A DNA stretch of 6,460 nucleotides from Acidobacteriota bacterium (GCA_003223895.1 QHXD01000176.1:1-6460), one strand, 5' to 3'. Shown: positions 1 to 6,414, counted from the stretch's first letter. Numbers and translations are program-made. The notes: generated from the sequence alone by a model not told the origin.

Positions 1-17
1 TGATCGGCGGGCGGAGA

Positions 18-1022
18 ATGAATTATCCGTCGATGGGCGAGTATGGCATGAACATCGTGGTCTTGGGTGCCGGTGAATCGCTGAGATTGGCGATTTCGGA
101 GAAAACTGGCCGGACTTGGGATCTGGGAGATCCGAGTCTAGGGCTCGCAGCTTTGTTTTCGGCGCGCGTCGCGCGCTTGGATCGTAACTCAGTTGTAATC
201 GAACGCAACGTCGGGGAAGATTCCGGCGGACAACCTTCCTTGAAATTCTTCTTCGATTTGGTAGCGCGAAAGGTGCTCAAGATCATCGCTCTTGGTCCCC
301 CGGCGCGCGTCGTGCGACTTCAAACCATCGAGAGCCGCGTGTGTGCGAGCGTGAAGACCAGGGAAACTGCATTTGTGTCATGCGGAGATGAAGCTAGCCA
401 GAGTATCGTTGCACAGCTCGGTCCGTCCGGCAATCTACCGGATCCGGTCTTGGACCCGCTTTCGGATTCGTACCGTTCACCCATCCCCCTACCTCTACCG
501 CAGTCCACGTACGATCAATTCGCGCGGGCGCGGCCGCAGCGTGTGCGTGACGGCTACGGCCGGGGTTCGACGATCGACGAGCGGGTGGGTGCTCACCAGG
601 TTGTTGACGAGCGCATCTGGTTTGGAAAGGCTTTCTATGACGGCGAGGGGACCACTGGTGTTGGTGGTCTCGGTTATTTCGACACCCGTGCGAAACAGTT
701 CACAATATTTTCGATTCCAGAACTCGTGGATTGGTCCGTATCCGCGTTGTTTGTGGAAAGCGATGCCGTCTGGGCAGGTCTGGGAAGCAATTCCGAAGGC
801 TCAGGACGCCGTGGCAGTCTCATTCGATACGAACTTTCCACTCGCAACGTAACGCGATACAACGTTCCGGATACCGTCCTTGTCATGATGCGCCAAAACA
901 ATGCACTCTTCATAGGAACCTCCAATGGCCTTTATATCCTCCGCGATGACCGGTTGACGCGGTTTCGGTTCGAACCCAACCTCGACGGCAAGTTTGAACC
1001 CGTACCCGACCCCATGCCCTAA
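18..1022 (+). CDS. Beta-propeller-like protein, possibly 5'-partial
   Basis: The C-terminal half holds three repeats resembling blades of two-component-regulator-type (Reg_prop) or related beta-propellers: residues about 198-234 (starts ERIWFG, includes GGLGYFDTRAKQFTIF), 249-284 (DAVWAGLG, then LIRYELSTRNVTRYNVP) and 295-318 (NALFIGTSNGLYILRDDRL). Each has the pattern 'hydrophobic-W/F-x-G, then G-L-x-x-Y/D, then a short polar turn'. The first 150 residues look beta-rich but I do not recognise a family. There is no signal peptide at ATG 18. The frame is open to the left edge, and the GGAG at 13-16 is too close to ATG 18 to serve it, so the true start may lie outside the window; ATG 33 and ATG 48 are alternatives. 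The role is unknown: propellers of this type are usually sensory or protein-binding. The next gene starts 100 bp downstream on the same strand. I am fairly sure it is a real gene and only moderately sure of the fold. Confidence 0.7.
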   Translation: MNYPSMGEYGMNIVVLGAGESLRLAISEKTGRTWDLGDPSLGLAALFSARVARLDRNSVVIERNVGEDSGGQPSLKFFFDLVARKVLKIIALGPPARVVRLQTIESRVCASVKTRETAFVSCGDEASQSIVAQLGPSGNLPDPVLDPLSDSYRSPIPLPLPQSTYDQFARARPQRVRDGYGRGSTIDERVGAHQVVDERIWFGKAFYDGEGTTGVGGLGYFDTRAKQFTIFSIPELVDWSVSALFVESDAVWAGLGSNSEGSGRRGSLIRYELSTRNVTRYNVPDTVLVMMRQNNALFIGTSNGLYILRDDRLTRFRFEPNLDGKFEPVPDPMP

Positions 1023-1041
1023 GTGCGGACCAGTCCTGAAC

Positions 1042-1053
1042 GTGCCTCGGCAC
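1042..1053 (+). other. Small hairpin in the intergenic gap
   Basis: GTGC-CTCG-GCAC forms a 4-bp stem with a 4-base loop between the two host genes. In addition, AAGTGC at 1021-1026 is complementary to GCACTT at 1050-1055, giving an alternative 6-bp stem. No T-run follows, so it does not look like an intrinsic terminator. The rest of the 100-bp gap holds only the ribosome binding site of the next gene. Confidence 0.25.
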
Positions 1054-1110
1054 TTCCCAAAACGCCCGTTCCCGGTCCAAGTAAAATTGATTTGGCATTA
1101 CCGCAGGCAT

Positions 1111-1117
1111 AAAGGAG
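1111..1117 (+). promoter_or_regulatory. Ribosome binding site deciding the 1123 start
   Basis: AAAGGAG lies 5 bases before ATG 1123. It selects this start over in-frame starts further upstream (such as 994), which would overlap the preceding gene and place a non-signal-like extension before an obvious signal peptide. Confidence 0.75.
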
Positions 1118-1122
1118 TTGCG

Positions 1123-2289
1123 ATGATCGCGCGTAAAGTTTTCGTTTCAATCGTTCTTCTCCTGGCTTCGAGCACCGCCATTTCGAGTCGGCTCCAGGCT
1201 CAGCAGCTGTTCCTTCCGGACGAGTTGCTGGTCAAGTTCGTACCGGGAACGCCGCGGCTAGTGGTGCATGAAGTGAATACCGAGGTTGGCGCCTTCATTA
1301 TTGGAACGACCCTTGGGGATCCTGACCTTTACCGAGTACAGCTACGTCCTGGCTTGGATCTTGAAAAGGCAATCAATCAGTATGAGAAGAATCCAAATGT
1401 CGTGCGGGCATCGAAAAACCTGCTTGTGGACATACCCGAGGACCAGAGTGATGGCTTTGATGACCTTGCGGATGGTTCGCGCTTTTTCTCCGAGGCCCCA
1501 GGCCGGAACCGCTGGGCGGTGGCTCAGAATGCGCGGTGTGATCTTTTAGTTCGAAGGCCTGGCACTGGACCGGATCGCGTTGTTGAGGTTTTATTTTTTG
1601 ATAAGGCTGGCAATGCTCGCTCGAACTGGACGGTTGGAAGTCTTGAGACGCCTCCGGTGAGGGGCTTTCGTGGGGTTCGTATGCAAGTCGCCACCACAGA
1701 TGGCTCTGCCTTTTCCGGGAAGAGTGGAAGAATCGGGATGGGCTTCATCGCAGGAACCGGACTAACGGCGCGCCGTTGTCCACTAACCGGTTTGGCCTAC
1801 GATGAACAGTCCTTTGCAGCCTCCTTGATAGCGGGAATACAACTCGACGGCGGCGCACGGCCGTTTTGGCATACGGATCCGCCGTATACGGAGAGCACCT
1901 ATCCGCCGATCCCCATGGCCAATCTGAACGCGATTACGATTTCCGTTGGACTCACTGACCGGGATCTTACACTGCGGATTTCGAATCCCGACAGCGGAGC
2001 AGACATCTTTACAGTAACAGAGCCACTGCCGGTCTGGAACTGGTCCGGAATTCGCACTCCCGTCTTCGCGCACTACGGGGTCACAGATGGAAGCAGCGGC
2101 GCGCTATACGCTGGTTCAGCGCACAATGAGCAGCTGATTCATGCACGAACCGTTCGACTTCCTTTTTTTGTCGGCGGCGGTCAAAGAGTGGGCCATTTTG
2201 GCGGACCAGAGAGGGCCACGCCGCCGCGAATCGATGGCGATGAGAATGTCGCCGGCCCCGTAAAGTTGATAAAGTTTTTCCTGCAGTGA
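1123..2289 (+). CDS. Exported protein with S8-type propeptide domain, truncated by the IS insertion
   Basis: Residues 1-26 form a classical signal peptide: MIARK, a hydrophobic stretch to about residue 20, and a likely cut after LQA26. Residues about 33-103 (DELLVKFVPGT..., then LEKAINQYEKNPNVVRAS) match the fervidolysin-like N-terminal prodomain found before subtilisin (S8) peptidases and on some other secreted proteins. I see no Asp/His/Ser catalytic motifs in the remaining 250 residues, which look beta-rich and unfamiliar. The reading frame enters the left end of the insertion element at about 2169, after Phe349. The last 39 residues (VGGGQRVGHFGG... to FFLQ) are translated from the terminal repeat region and are not native. 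The natural C-terminus should lie beyond the right end of the element, outside the window. The protein is therefore probably non-functional or altered. The role is unknown beyond an exported, protease-prodomain-bearing protein. Confidence 0.75.
   Translation: MIARKVFVSIVLLLASSTAISSRLQAQQLFLPDELLVKFVPGTPRLVVHEVNTEVGAFIIGTTLGDPDLYRVQLRPGLDLEKAINQYEKNPNVVRASKNLLVDIPEDQSDGFDDLADGSRFFSEAPGRNRWAVAQNARCDLLVRRPGTGPDRVVEVLFFDKAGNARSNWTVGSLETPPVRGFRGVRMQVATTDGSAFSGKSGRIGMGFIAGTGLTARRCPLTGLAYDEQSFAASLIAGIQLDGGARPFWHTDPPYTESTYPPIPMANLNAITISVGLTDRDLTLRISNPDSGADIFTVTEPLPVWNWSGIRTPVFAHYGVTDGSSGALYAGSAHNEQLIHARTVRLPFFVGGGQRVGHFGGPERATPPRIDGDENVAGPVKLIKFFLQ
2169..2205 (+). repeat. Left terminal inverted repeat (L1)
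   Basis: It begins TGTCGGCGGCGGTCAAAGAG and continues into the 17-bp core 2189-2205 (TGGGCCATTTTGGCGGA), which is repeated inverted at 6428-6444. The 5'-TG start, a GGCGG-rich tip and an AAAG-TGGGCC block fit IS21-family ends as I know them. The run of T just before it (2163-2168) belongs to the host gene. Confidence 0.85.
2213..2218 (+). repeat. Inner left-end motif (L2)
   Basis: GGGCCA recurs exactly 23 bp inside the GGGCCA of L1 (2190-2195). The right end shows the same pair at the same spacing. IS21-family ends typically carry several transposase-binding sites, so this is a likely second IstA-binding site about two helical turns inside the first. Confidence 0.55.
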
Positions 2290-2335
2290 GTTCTTGAATC
2301 CCGGGTCGAAAAGTGGAATCGCTGAATGAAGGCGC

Positions 2336-2363
2336 CTCGGAGAGGAGTGCCATCCCCTCCGAG
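2336..2363 (+). promoter_or_regulatory. Hairpin upstream of the zinc-finger gene
   Basis: CTCGGAG (2336-2342) pairs with CTCCGAG (2357-2363). After one A/C mismatch, GGA (2344-2346) pairs with TCC (2353-2355), leaving a 6-base loop GTGCCA. It lies between the stop of the truncated host frame (2289) and ATG 2393. No T-run follows, so it is not a standard terminator. It could slow readthrough RNA entering from the host gene or shape the zinc-finger leader. The 2290-2392 leader holds no other feature I can support. Confidence 0.4.
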
Positions 2364-2392
2364 ACTTGAGCTTTCCGGGAGCGAGCCCTCCC

Positions 2393-2854
2393 ATGAGCCC
2401 CAGTCAAGATCGGTCAAGTCGTCAGAGAAATCAACTCCAAGACAACAGGCAACAGAGAAGACGGAGATCGCGTCAGCCGCGAAGCCGAGAGTGTTTGTTG
2501 AAGGGATGCGGAAAGAGTTTTCGGCCAACGCATCCGATGGCACGCTACTGCAGCGAGGAATGCCGGCGGAAGGCGAGGCAGTGGTCGCAATGGAAAAGCC
2601 GGCAGCGATGGCGGCGATCGGAGAAGGGTCGTAAGAAACGGCAACAACAAAGCGTCCGTCATCGAGAACGGCTGAAGCTGGCTGAACCTGCATCAGCGGA
2701 GCCGGAAGATAGTGCGCGTGGGTCATCACAAGCCGCAGCGGTGAAAGATTTTTTTCGGATACCTGTGATCGTCCCGGCTGCTACGAATGCTTCAGGCGAA
2801 CCCGGCGCTCGCCACTACAGCGATTTTGCTCTCATGCTTGCGGCCGCGCGCTAG
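2393..2854 (+). CDS. Small basic zinc-finger protein, zero-frame product (153 aa)
   Basis: The N-terminus (residues 1-32) is very rich in Arg and Gln. A Cys4 finger follows: Cys34, Cys39, Cys53 and Cys57 (C-x4-C-x13-C-x3-C, with KGCGKSFRP and ARYCSEECRRKARQW). A strongly basic helix-like stretch runs to about residue 95. This suggests a nucleic-acid-binding protein, though the target is unknown. After a T7 run at 2749-2755 the zero frame gives about 33 residues with no recognisable feature, whereas the -1 frame gives a second Cys4 finger. The full product may therefore need a frameshift (see the 2755-2955 entry). ATG 2393 has GAG/GGGAG-like bases 7 to 11 upstream; TTG 2366 is a weaker in-frame option. 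The gene lies inside the IS21 element upstream of the parB-like gene, so it is probably an accessory or regulatory factor of the element. I recall similar two-finger proteins beside IS21-type genes but cannot name a characterised one. Confidence 0.65.
   Translation: MSPSQDRSSRQRNQLQDNRQQRRRRSRQPRSRECLLKGCGKSFRPTHPMARYCSEECRRKARQWSQWKSRQRWRRSEKGRKKRQQQSVRHRERLKLAEPASAEPEDSARGSSQAAAVKDFFRIPVIVPAATNASGEPGARHYSDFALMLAAAR
2749..2755 (+). promoter_or_regulatory. T7 slippery heptamer, candidate -1 frameshift site
   Basis: Zero-frame codons read GAT TTT TTT CGG, so the heptamer is T TTT TTT in the X XXY YYZ register needed for tandem -1 slippage. Slipping one base back makes the next codon TCG (2755-2757) and joins the first finger to the second. 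GGTGA at 2740-2744 is a short Shine-Dalgarno-like match upstream. I do not see a convincing stimulatory hairpin within 5 to 9 bases downstream; the nearest simple stem (GGCGA 2795-2799 with TCGCC 2809-2813) is about 40 bases away. Confidence 0.45.
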
Positions 2855-2955
2855 AACGCGTATTAGAGCGCGAGAGGCGATGGAGAGAACGCGGCCAGGT
2901 ATGCATCGCCGAAGCGAGGAACCTGGCTGCCCGATCCGCGTCACTGCGGTTATGA
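2755..2955 (+). CDS. Second Cys4 zinc finger in the -1 frame (3' part of the zinc-finger gene)
   Basis: Read from TCG 2755, this frame gives SDTCDRPGCYECF, then RRSPLQRFCSHACGRALERV and a basic tail RERRWRERG, ending at TGA 2953-2955. The four cysteines are spaced C-x4-C-x15-C-x3-C, nearly copying the finger encoded upstream (C-x4-C-x13-C-x3-C), and a basic helix follows in both. The frame is open back to a TAG at 2710-2712, and I find no ATG, GTG or TTG between that stop and the finger, so it cannot easily start alone. Joined at the T7 run, the product would be about 187 residues with two fingers. Two explanations fit: programmed -1 frameshifting (or transcriptional slippage), or a recent one-base change that broke the gene. 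CDRPGCYE...RRSP...FCS is a pattern I remember from proteins near IS21-type genes, which supports the frame being real. Confidence 0.65.
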   Translation, partial: SDTCDRPGCYECFRRTRRSPLQRFCSHACGRALERVLERERRWRERGQVCIAEARNLAARSASLRL

Positions 2956-2973
2956 GCGCGAGCGAGAACGTCC

Positions 2974-2986
2974 CGACATATTGTCG
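2974..2986. promoter_or_regulatory. 13-bp dyad, candidate operator
   Basis: CGACA-TAT-TGTCG is a perfect 5-bp inverted repeat around a 3-base centre, located 108 bp before the parB-like start and just after the -1 frame stop. KorB-type proteins bind 13-bp dyads, so a site for the ParB/KorB-like or zinc-finger protein is possible. A chance palindrome of this size is not unlikely, so support is weak. Confidence 0.25.
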
Positions 2987-3063
2987 AGCCCGAAACATTT
3001 TTCTAGATTCAGCGTGACCACAGCAGAGGAAGGGAGGGCTGGGGCGGCTCATCGGGCCGTACT

Positions 3064-3093
3064 GGTTCTCTCTTCTTCGATAGGGAGAGAGCC
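3064..3093 (+). promoter_or_regulatory. Hairpin sequestering the parB-like ribosome binding site
   Basis: GGTTCTCTCTT (3064-3074) pairs with GGGAGAGAGCC (3083-3093) over 11 positions, 8 Watson-Crick and 3 G.U, with loop CTTCGATA. The 3' arm contains the GGGAG Shine-Dalgarno (3083-3087) and ends directly against the GTG start at 3094. Folding of the RNA would therefore hide the ribosome binding site. This suggests translational control of the parB-like gene and, through overlap, of istA and istB. No zinc-finger reading frame crosses it (stops at 2854 and 2955), so upstream ribosomes would not open it. Confidence 0.55.
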
Positions 3094-4098
3094 GTGTTGC
3101 GCTGGGCTGAAGAGGAACCGCGGGAACTGAGACTGGGAGAGATTGGCGAATCCTACGGCCGATACCGTCTTCACGTTCCCGAACTGGAACGCGGCATGAT
3201 GCGGTCGCTGGAGAGCTATGGTCAGCTTTCGCCGGTCGTGGTCGTTCTCGATGGAAGTCGGTGGGAACTGATTGACGGCTTCAAGCGGCTGGGAGCTGCA
3301 CGGAAACTGCAGTGTATGGATCGGCTCGTAGCGCGGCGGATCGAAGCCGATGAGCGAGGGGCAAAGGCGGCGATTTATGGATTAAACCGCGCGGGAGGCC
3401 GGACCCGCGAGATCGAAGAAGCCTGGATCGTCCATGCGCTGGTTCGCGAGGATGGCCTGACTCAAGTCGAAGTCGCCGAGCTTCTCGGACGGCATAAAAG
3501 TTGGGTCTGTCGCCGGCTGGCCTTGATTGAGAGGCTCGGTCTGGAGGCCCGCGCTGAACTACAAGTCGGATTGTTAACGCCGACAGCGGCGCGCCAGTTG
3601 GTGCGGTTGCCCGCGGGCAACCAGGCCGACATCCTACAGATGGTTCGGCGCGAGGGCCTCTCTGCCAACGAGCTCACCGGAATCGTGGACTTGTGGCTGG
3701 AATGCCCGGCGCGCATTCAGCAGCAGTACATCCTTCAACATCCACGCGAAGCGCTGTCCCAGGAGAAAGGCGTGGATCTCGCTTCCCACGATCCGCGGTT
3801 GAGTCCAGCCGGCAACCGGATCTTCGAACAACTCGGAACATTGCTGCGGCAACTATCCCGCATGGAAGTCTGGCTGGCCCATCAGGGCCGGACCGCAATC
3901 ACTGCAGAAGACCGGCGCATCCTTCAACCCCGTTTCGAAAGGCTGTCGCGCGACGCCGCTTCCGTGGCGGCGCTCAGCGCCGACATGGTGATGGAGTGTG
4001 GCAACGATGGACGAATCGACACGCAACGAGATCATTCGGATGTTCTACAGCCGAGCCTCGCAGCGCCGCATTGCGAAGAAGCTCGGTGTCGACCGTAA
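3094..4098 (+). CDS. ParB/KorB-like DNA-binding protein of the element
   Basis: Residues about 36-115 resemble the ParB N-terminal (ParB/Srx) domain: LESYGQLSPVVVV (39-51) matches box I, LIDGFKRLGAARKL (59-72) sits where ParB has its GERRxRA motif, and GLNRAGGRTREIEEAW (96-111) follows as in ParB. Residues 121-145 (GLTQVEVAELLGRHKSWV, then CRRLALI) form the ParB/KorB helix-turn-helix. No ParA gene is present, so a plasmid-type partition role is unlikely. Its place directly before istA suggests a role in transposition, such as end or target binding or regulation; that is inference. In the GERR-like segment the Glu, one Arg and the last Arg are replaced (G-F-K-R-L-G-A), so normal CTP binding or hydrolysis is doubtful. 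GTG 3094 is chosen because GGGAG lies 6 bases before it. The last 30 residues overlap istA in another frame and look unconserved. Confidence 0.8.
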   Translation: MLRWAEEEPRELRLGEIGESYGRYRLHVPELERGMMRSLESYGQLSPVVVVLDGSRWELIDGFKRLGAARKLQCMDRLVARRIEADERGAKAAIYGLNRAGGRTREIEEAWIVHALVREDGLTQVEVAELLGRHKSWVCRRLALIERLGLEARAELQVGLLTPTAARQLVRLPAGNQADILQMVRREGLSANELTGIVDLWLECPARIQQQYILQHPREALSQEKGVDLASHDPRLSPAGNRIFEQLGTLLRQLSRMEVWLAHQGRTAITAEDRRILQPRFERLSRDAASVAALSADMVMECGNDGRIDTQRDHSDVLQPSLAAPHCEEARCRP

Positions 4099-5548
4099 GA
4101 CGGTCGCCAACGTCATTGCCGAGCATGAACAAGCGCGGACCGGTGCGCCTCGCCAAAAGCGGAAACCACGCCAGAGCCTGTTAGATCCATTCCAGGACAA
4201 CTTCGTTCAACTTCTGGAACGCTATCCCGAGATCACGGCCGTCCGCATGTTGGAAGAACTGCGTCGGCTCGGATTCCAAGGCGCCTACTCCATTGTTCGC
4301 GACCACCTGCGCCAGTTACGCCGGCAGCCGCGGAAACTGGTGCGCCGGTTTGAAACCGGCCCCGGCGTTCAGGCGCAAATGGACTATTCCCCCTACGACA
4401 TCGACTTCACCGCGGAGGGAAAGCGGCGCATTTACGCCTTCAGTTATATCTTGGGATATTCCCGCCGCCAATACGTGCACTTTGTCGAACACCAGGACTT
4501 CACCACGACGATTCGCCAACACGTTGCCGCCTTCACGCATCTGGGCGGGGTTGCTGCAGAGTGTCTCTATGACAATATGAAGGTTGTCGTCAGTGGCCAC
4601 GACGGCGAACAGCCGATTTACAACACGCGCTTCCTGGCGTTTGCCACTTATTATGGCTTCCGGCCCGTCGCATGCCGGCCCCGGAGACCGGAAACCAAGG
4701 GCAAAATCGAACGCCCATTCTGGTACCTGGAAACCAATCTCCTCAATGGCCGAACGTTTTCTTCACTCGAACATCTGAACGAAACGGCAGCCTGGTGGCT
4801 GGCCCAGGTCGCTGATGTGCGCCTGCACAAGACCACTCAACGCACGCCGTTGGAGCTCTCTCAGGAAGAGTTGCCTCACTTGTTACCCCTTCCGCAAAAA
4901 CCCTACGACGCGGCCGAGGTGGTCTACCGCACGGTGAACCCGGAAGGCCATATCAGTTACCTGCAGAATTTTTATTCGGTTCCCTGGCAGCGCATTGGCC
5001 AGCTCTTGCCCGTGCGCATCACGGAAGGCGAACTCATCGTTTACGACCACGATATCCGTGAGATTGCACGTCACCAGCGGCTGCCGGCTTCTGTCATCGG
5101 CAAGCGCAGCACGCAGCGTGAACATCAACCGGGTCCGGATCTGCGCCGCAAACACGAACTGCTCCGCCAACGCTTCGAAGAACTCGGCGCCGAAGCCGTT
5201 TCCTTCTTCGATCAACTGGTCCGCACCCGACGTTTCGGTAAAGATGAAGCCCTTCGCATTCTCGGATTGTTATCCACTTATCACCAGCACGATCTCGTCG
5301 CCGCCTTCCAGCGCGCCAACCGTTATCGCGCCTTTTCCTTCCCTGCCGTCGAGCGTATCTTGGCTGCGTTGGCCGAACCTCGGTCGGCTCTGGAGTCTGT
5401 TGCCGATCAGGCTCGTCAGCATCTGGACGAACTGCTCCGTCAAGATCCCGTACCGCCCCGCCCTACCCGCGACTACCAACCACTCCTGATCGACTCCAGT
5501 GACGGTCTTCCGCCTGGGGAGAACTCGCCTAAAAAGGAGTCGCAATGA
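4007..5548 (+). CDS. istA: IS21-family transposase IstA (DDE recombinase)
   Basis: This is the catalytic transposase of IS21 elements, which binds the terminal repeats and joins them to target DNA. The N-terminal helix-turn-helix (residues about 5-40, SQRRIAKKLGVDRKTVANVI) binds DNA. The RNase H-like core carries the DDE triad: Asp126 in AQMDYSPYD, Asp189 in CLYDNMK and Glu235 in RPETKGKIERPF. A Mu-type C-terminal beta domain follows (about 300-375, including LQNFYSVPW) and then a basic helical tail. At 513 residues it is full length for the long IstA type, with no frameshift, so it looks active. ATG 4007 is preferred because GGAG lies 10 bases upstream at 3993-3996; GTG 3998 is in frame but almost touches that site. 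It starts inside the parB-like gene (92-bp overlap), suggesting coupled translation, and its TGA overlaps the istB ATG. Confidence 0.95.
   Translation: MDESTRNEIIRMFYSRASQRRIAKKLGVDRKTVANVIAEHEQARTGAPRQKRKPRQSLLDPFQDNFVQLLERYPEITAVRMLEELRRLGFQGAYSIVRDHLRQLRRQPRKLVRRFETGPGVQAQMDYSPYDIDFTAEGKRRIYAFSYILGYSRRQYVHFVEHQDFTTTIRQHVAAFTHLGGVAAECLYDNMKVVVSGHDGEQPIYNTRFLAFATYYGFRPVACRPRRPETKGKIERPFWYLETNLLNGRTFSSLEHLNETAAWWLAQVADVRLHKTTQRTPLELSQEELPHLLPLPQKPYDAAEVVYRTVNPEGHISYLQNFYSVPWQRIGQLLPVRITEGELIVYDHDIREIARHQRLPASVIGKRSTQREHQPGPDLRRKHELLRQRFEELGAEAVSFFDQLVRTRRFGKDEALRILGLLSTYHQHDLVAAFQRANRYRAFSFPAVERILAALAEPRSALESVADQARQHLDELLRQDPVPPRPTRDYQPLLIDSSDGLPPGENSPKKESQ
5531..5539 (+). promoter_or_regulatory. 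Ribosome binding site of istB
   Basis: AAAAAGGAG lies 5 bases before the istB ATG at 5545, inside the last codons of istA. It is strong, which fits high IstB output relative to IstA from the coupled ATGA junction. Confidence 0.75.
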
Positions 5549-6348
5549 AGAAATCCACGGCGCCTGCCTCGGTTCGCGATCTCTGCCTGAGCCACTTCAA
5601 AATCCTCAAAATACCGATCACGCCCACGGATCTCGACTCCGTTCTCGATCGCGCCGATAAAGAAAGTCTCTCCCATCTGAAGTTCCTCGATCTGCTGCTC
5701 GGCCAACAGGCCGCGTCCCGCCGAGACCGCTCCGTCGAGCGCCGTATTCGTGAAGCCGAGTTTGAGGAACGCAAGCTATTGGAGACCTTTGACTGGAAGT
5801 TCAATCCACAGATTGACCGGCTGCAAATCGAAGAACTCGCCAGCGGTGACTTCATCCGTCGGCAATCCAATCTCATCTTTGTCGGCCAGGCCGGCGTCGG
5901 CAAGAGTCATCTGATTCAAGCCATCGGCATGCGCGCCTGCGCGGCCGGATATCGTGTCCTCTACTGCACTTCTTCTGGATTGCTCGCGGATCTGACTGCC
6001 TCTCTGGCCGACAAAACCCTACCGCTACGGCTGCGCCGATATCAGCGGCCCGAACTCTTGATCATCGACGAGTTCGGCTTCGATCGCGTCGAACGCATCG
6101 AATCTCCTCAAGCCGCTCATCTACTCTATAAGGTGATTGTCGCTCGCCATCGTCGCCGCTCCACGGCCTTGCTCACTAACATCGACTTCGATGGCTGGAG
6201 CGATTACATGGGCGATGCTCCACTGGCTATGGCTTTCCTCGACCGTCTCGTTGAAGGTGCAATCATCTTCAAGATCAAGGGAAAATCCTATCGCGCCACC
6301 AAAGCTAAACCCGACAAGCCTCCTTCAAACGAACAAAGCGCATCCTGA
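5545..6348 (+). CDS. istB: IS21-family AAA+ ATPase IstB (transposition helper)
   Basis: IstB is an AAA+ ATPase of the DnaA/DnaC clade that forms oligomers on target DNA and stimulates IstA. The N-terminal helical domain (1-85) has the usual Arg/Glu-rich stretch REAEFEERKLLETFDW. Walker A is GQAGVGKS (114-121), Walker B is LLIIDE (171-176), sensor 1 is LLTN (209-212), and the arginine-finger region is FLDRLVEGA (231-239, Arg234). At 267 residues it is full length and all ATPase motifs are intact. The ATG overlaps the istA stop (ATGA), a standard coupled junction in this family. It is the last gene of the element; about 110 bases after its stop hold the right-end repeats. Confidence 0.96.
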   Translation: MKKSTAPASVRDLCLSHFKILKIPITPTDLDSVLDRADKESLSHLKFLDLLLGQQAASRRDRSVERRIREAEFEERKLLETFDWKFNPQIDRLQIEELASGDFIRRQSNLIFVGQAGVGKSHLIQAIGMRACAAGYRVLYCTSSGLLADLTASLADKTLPLRLRRYQRPELLIIDEFGFDRVERIESPQAAHLLYKVIVARHRRRSTALLTNIDFDGWSDYMGDAPLAMAFLDRLVEGAIIFKIKGKSYRATKAKPDKPPSNEQSAS

Positions 6349-6414
6349 CTTGAGTCCCGGCATCGTCCTGCCCACCTCGCATCACTGCCGCCTTTCATTG
6401 CCCAACCACGTGGA

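Noticed and set aside
1042..1055. Possible terminator after the propeller gene
   Set aside because: The stem is short and no T-run follows.
2261..2276. Direct repeat TAAAGTT-GA-TAAAGTT and a TTGATA that could be a -35 box
   Set aside because: No matching -10 box is present at 16 to 18 bp spacing, and two copies of a 7-mer are weak evidence for a promoter or iteron.
2181..2729. Long minus-strand open frame (182 codons) across the left end and the zinc-finger gene
   Set aside because: It spans the terminal repeat and runs opposite a Cys4-finger gene. Its translation has no recognisable domain, so it is a shadow of GC-rich coding sequence.
2787..3017. Plus-strand open frame of 76 codons after the zinc-finger gene
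   Set aside because: The -1 frame over the same bases encodes the second Cys4 finger, so this third frame is a shadow.
3693..4184. Plus-strand open frame of 163 codons across the parB-like/istA junction
   Set aside because: It overlaps two clearly recognisable proteins in other frames, and its product is low-complexity Arg/Ser/Pro without motifs.
6406..6413. CCACGTGG palindrome in the right end as a parS-like site for the ParB-like protein
   Set aside because: It contains CACGTG, the centre of the chromosomal parS site, but the flanking parS bases do not match and no copy is seen at the left end.
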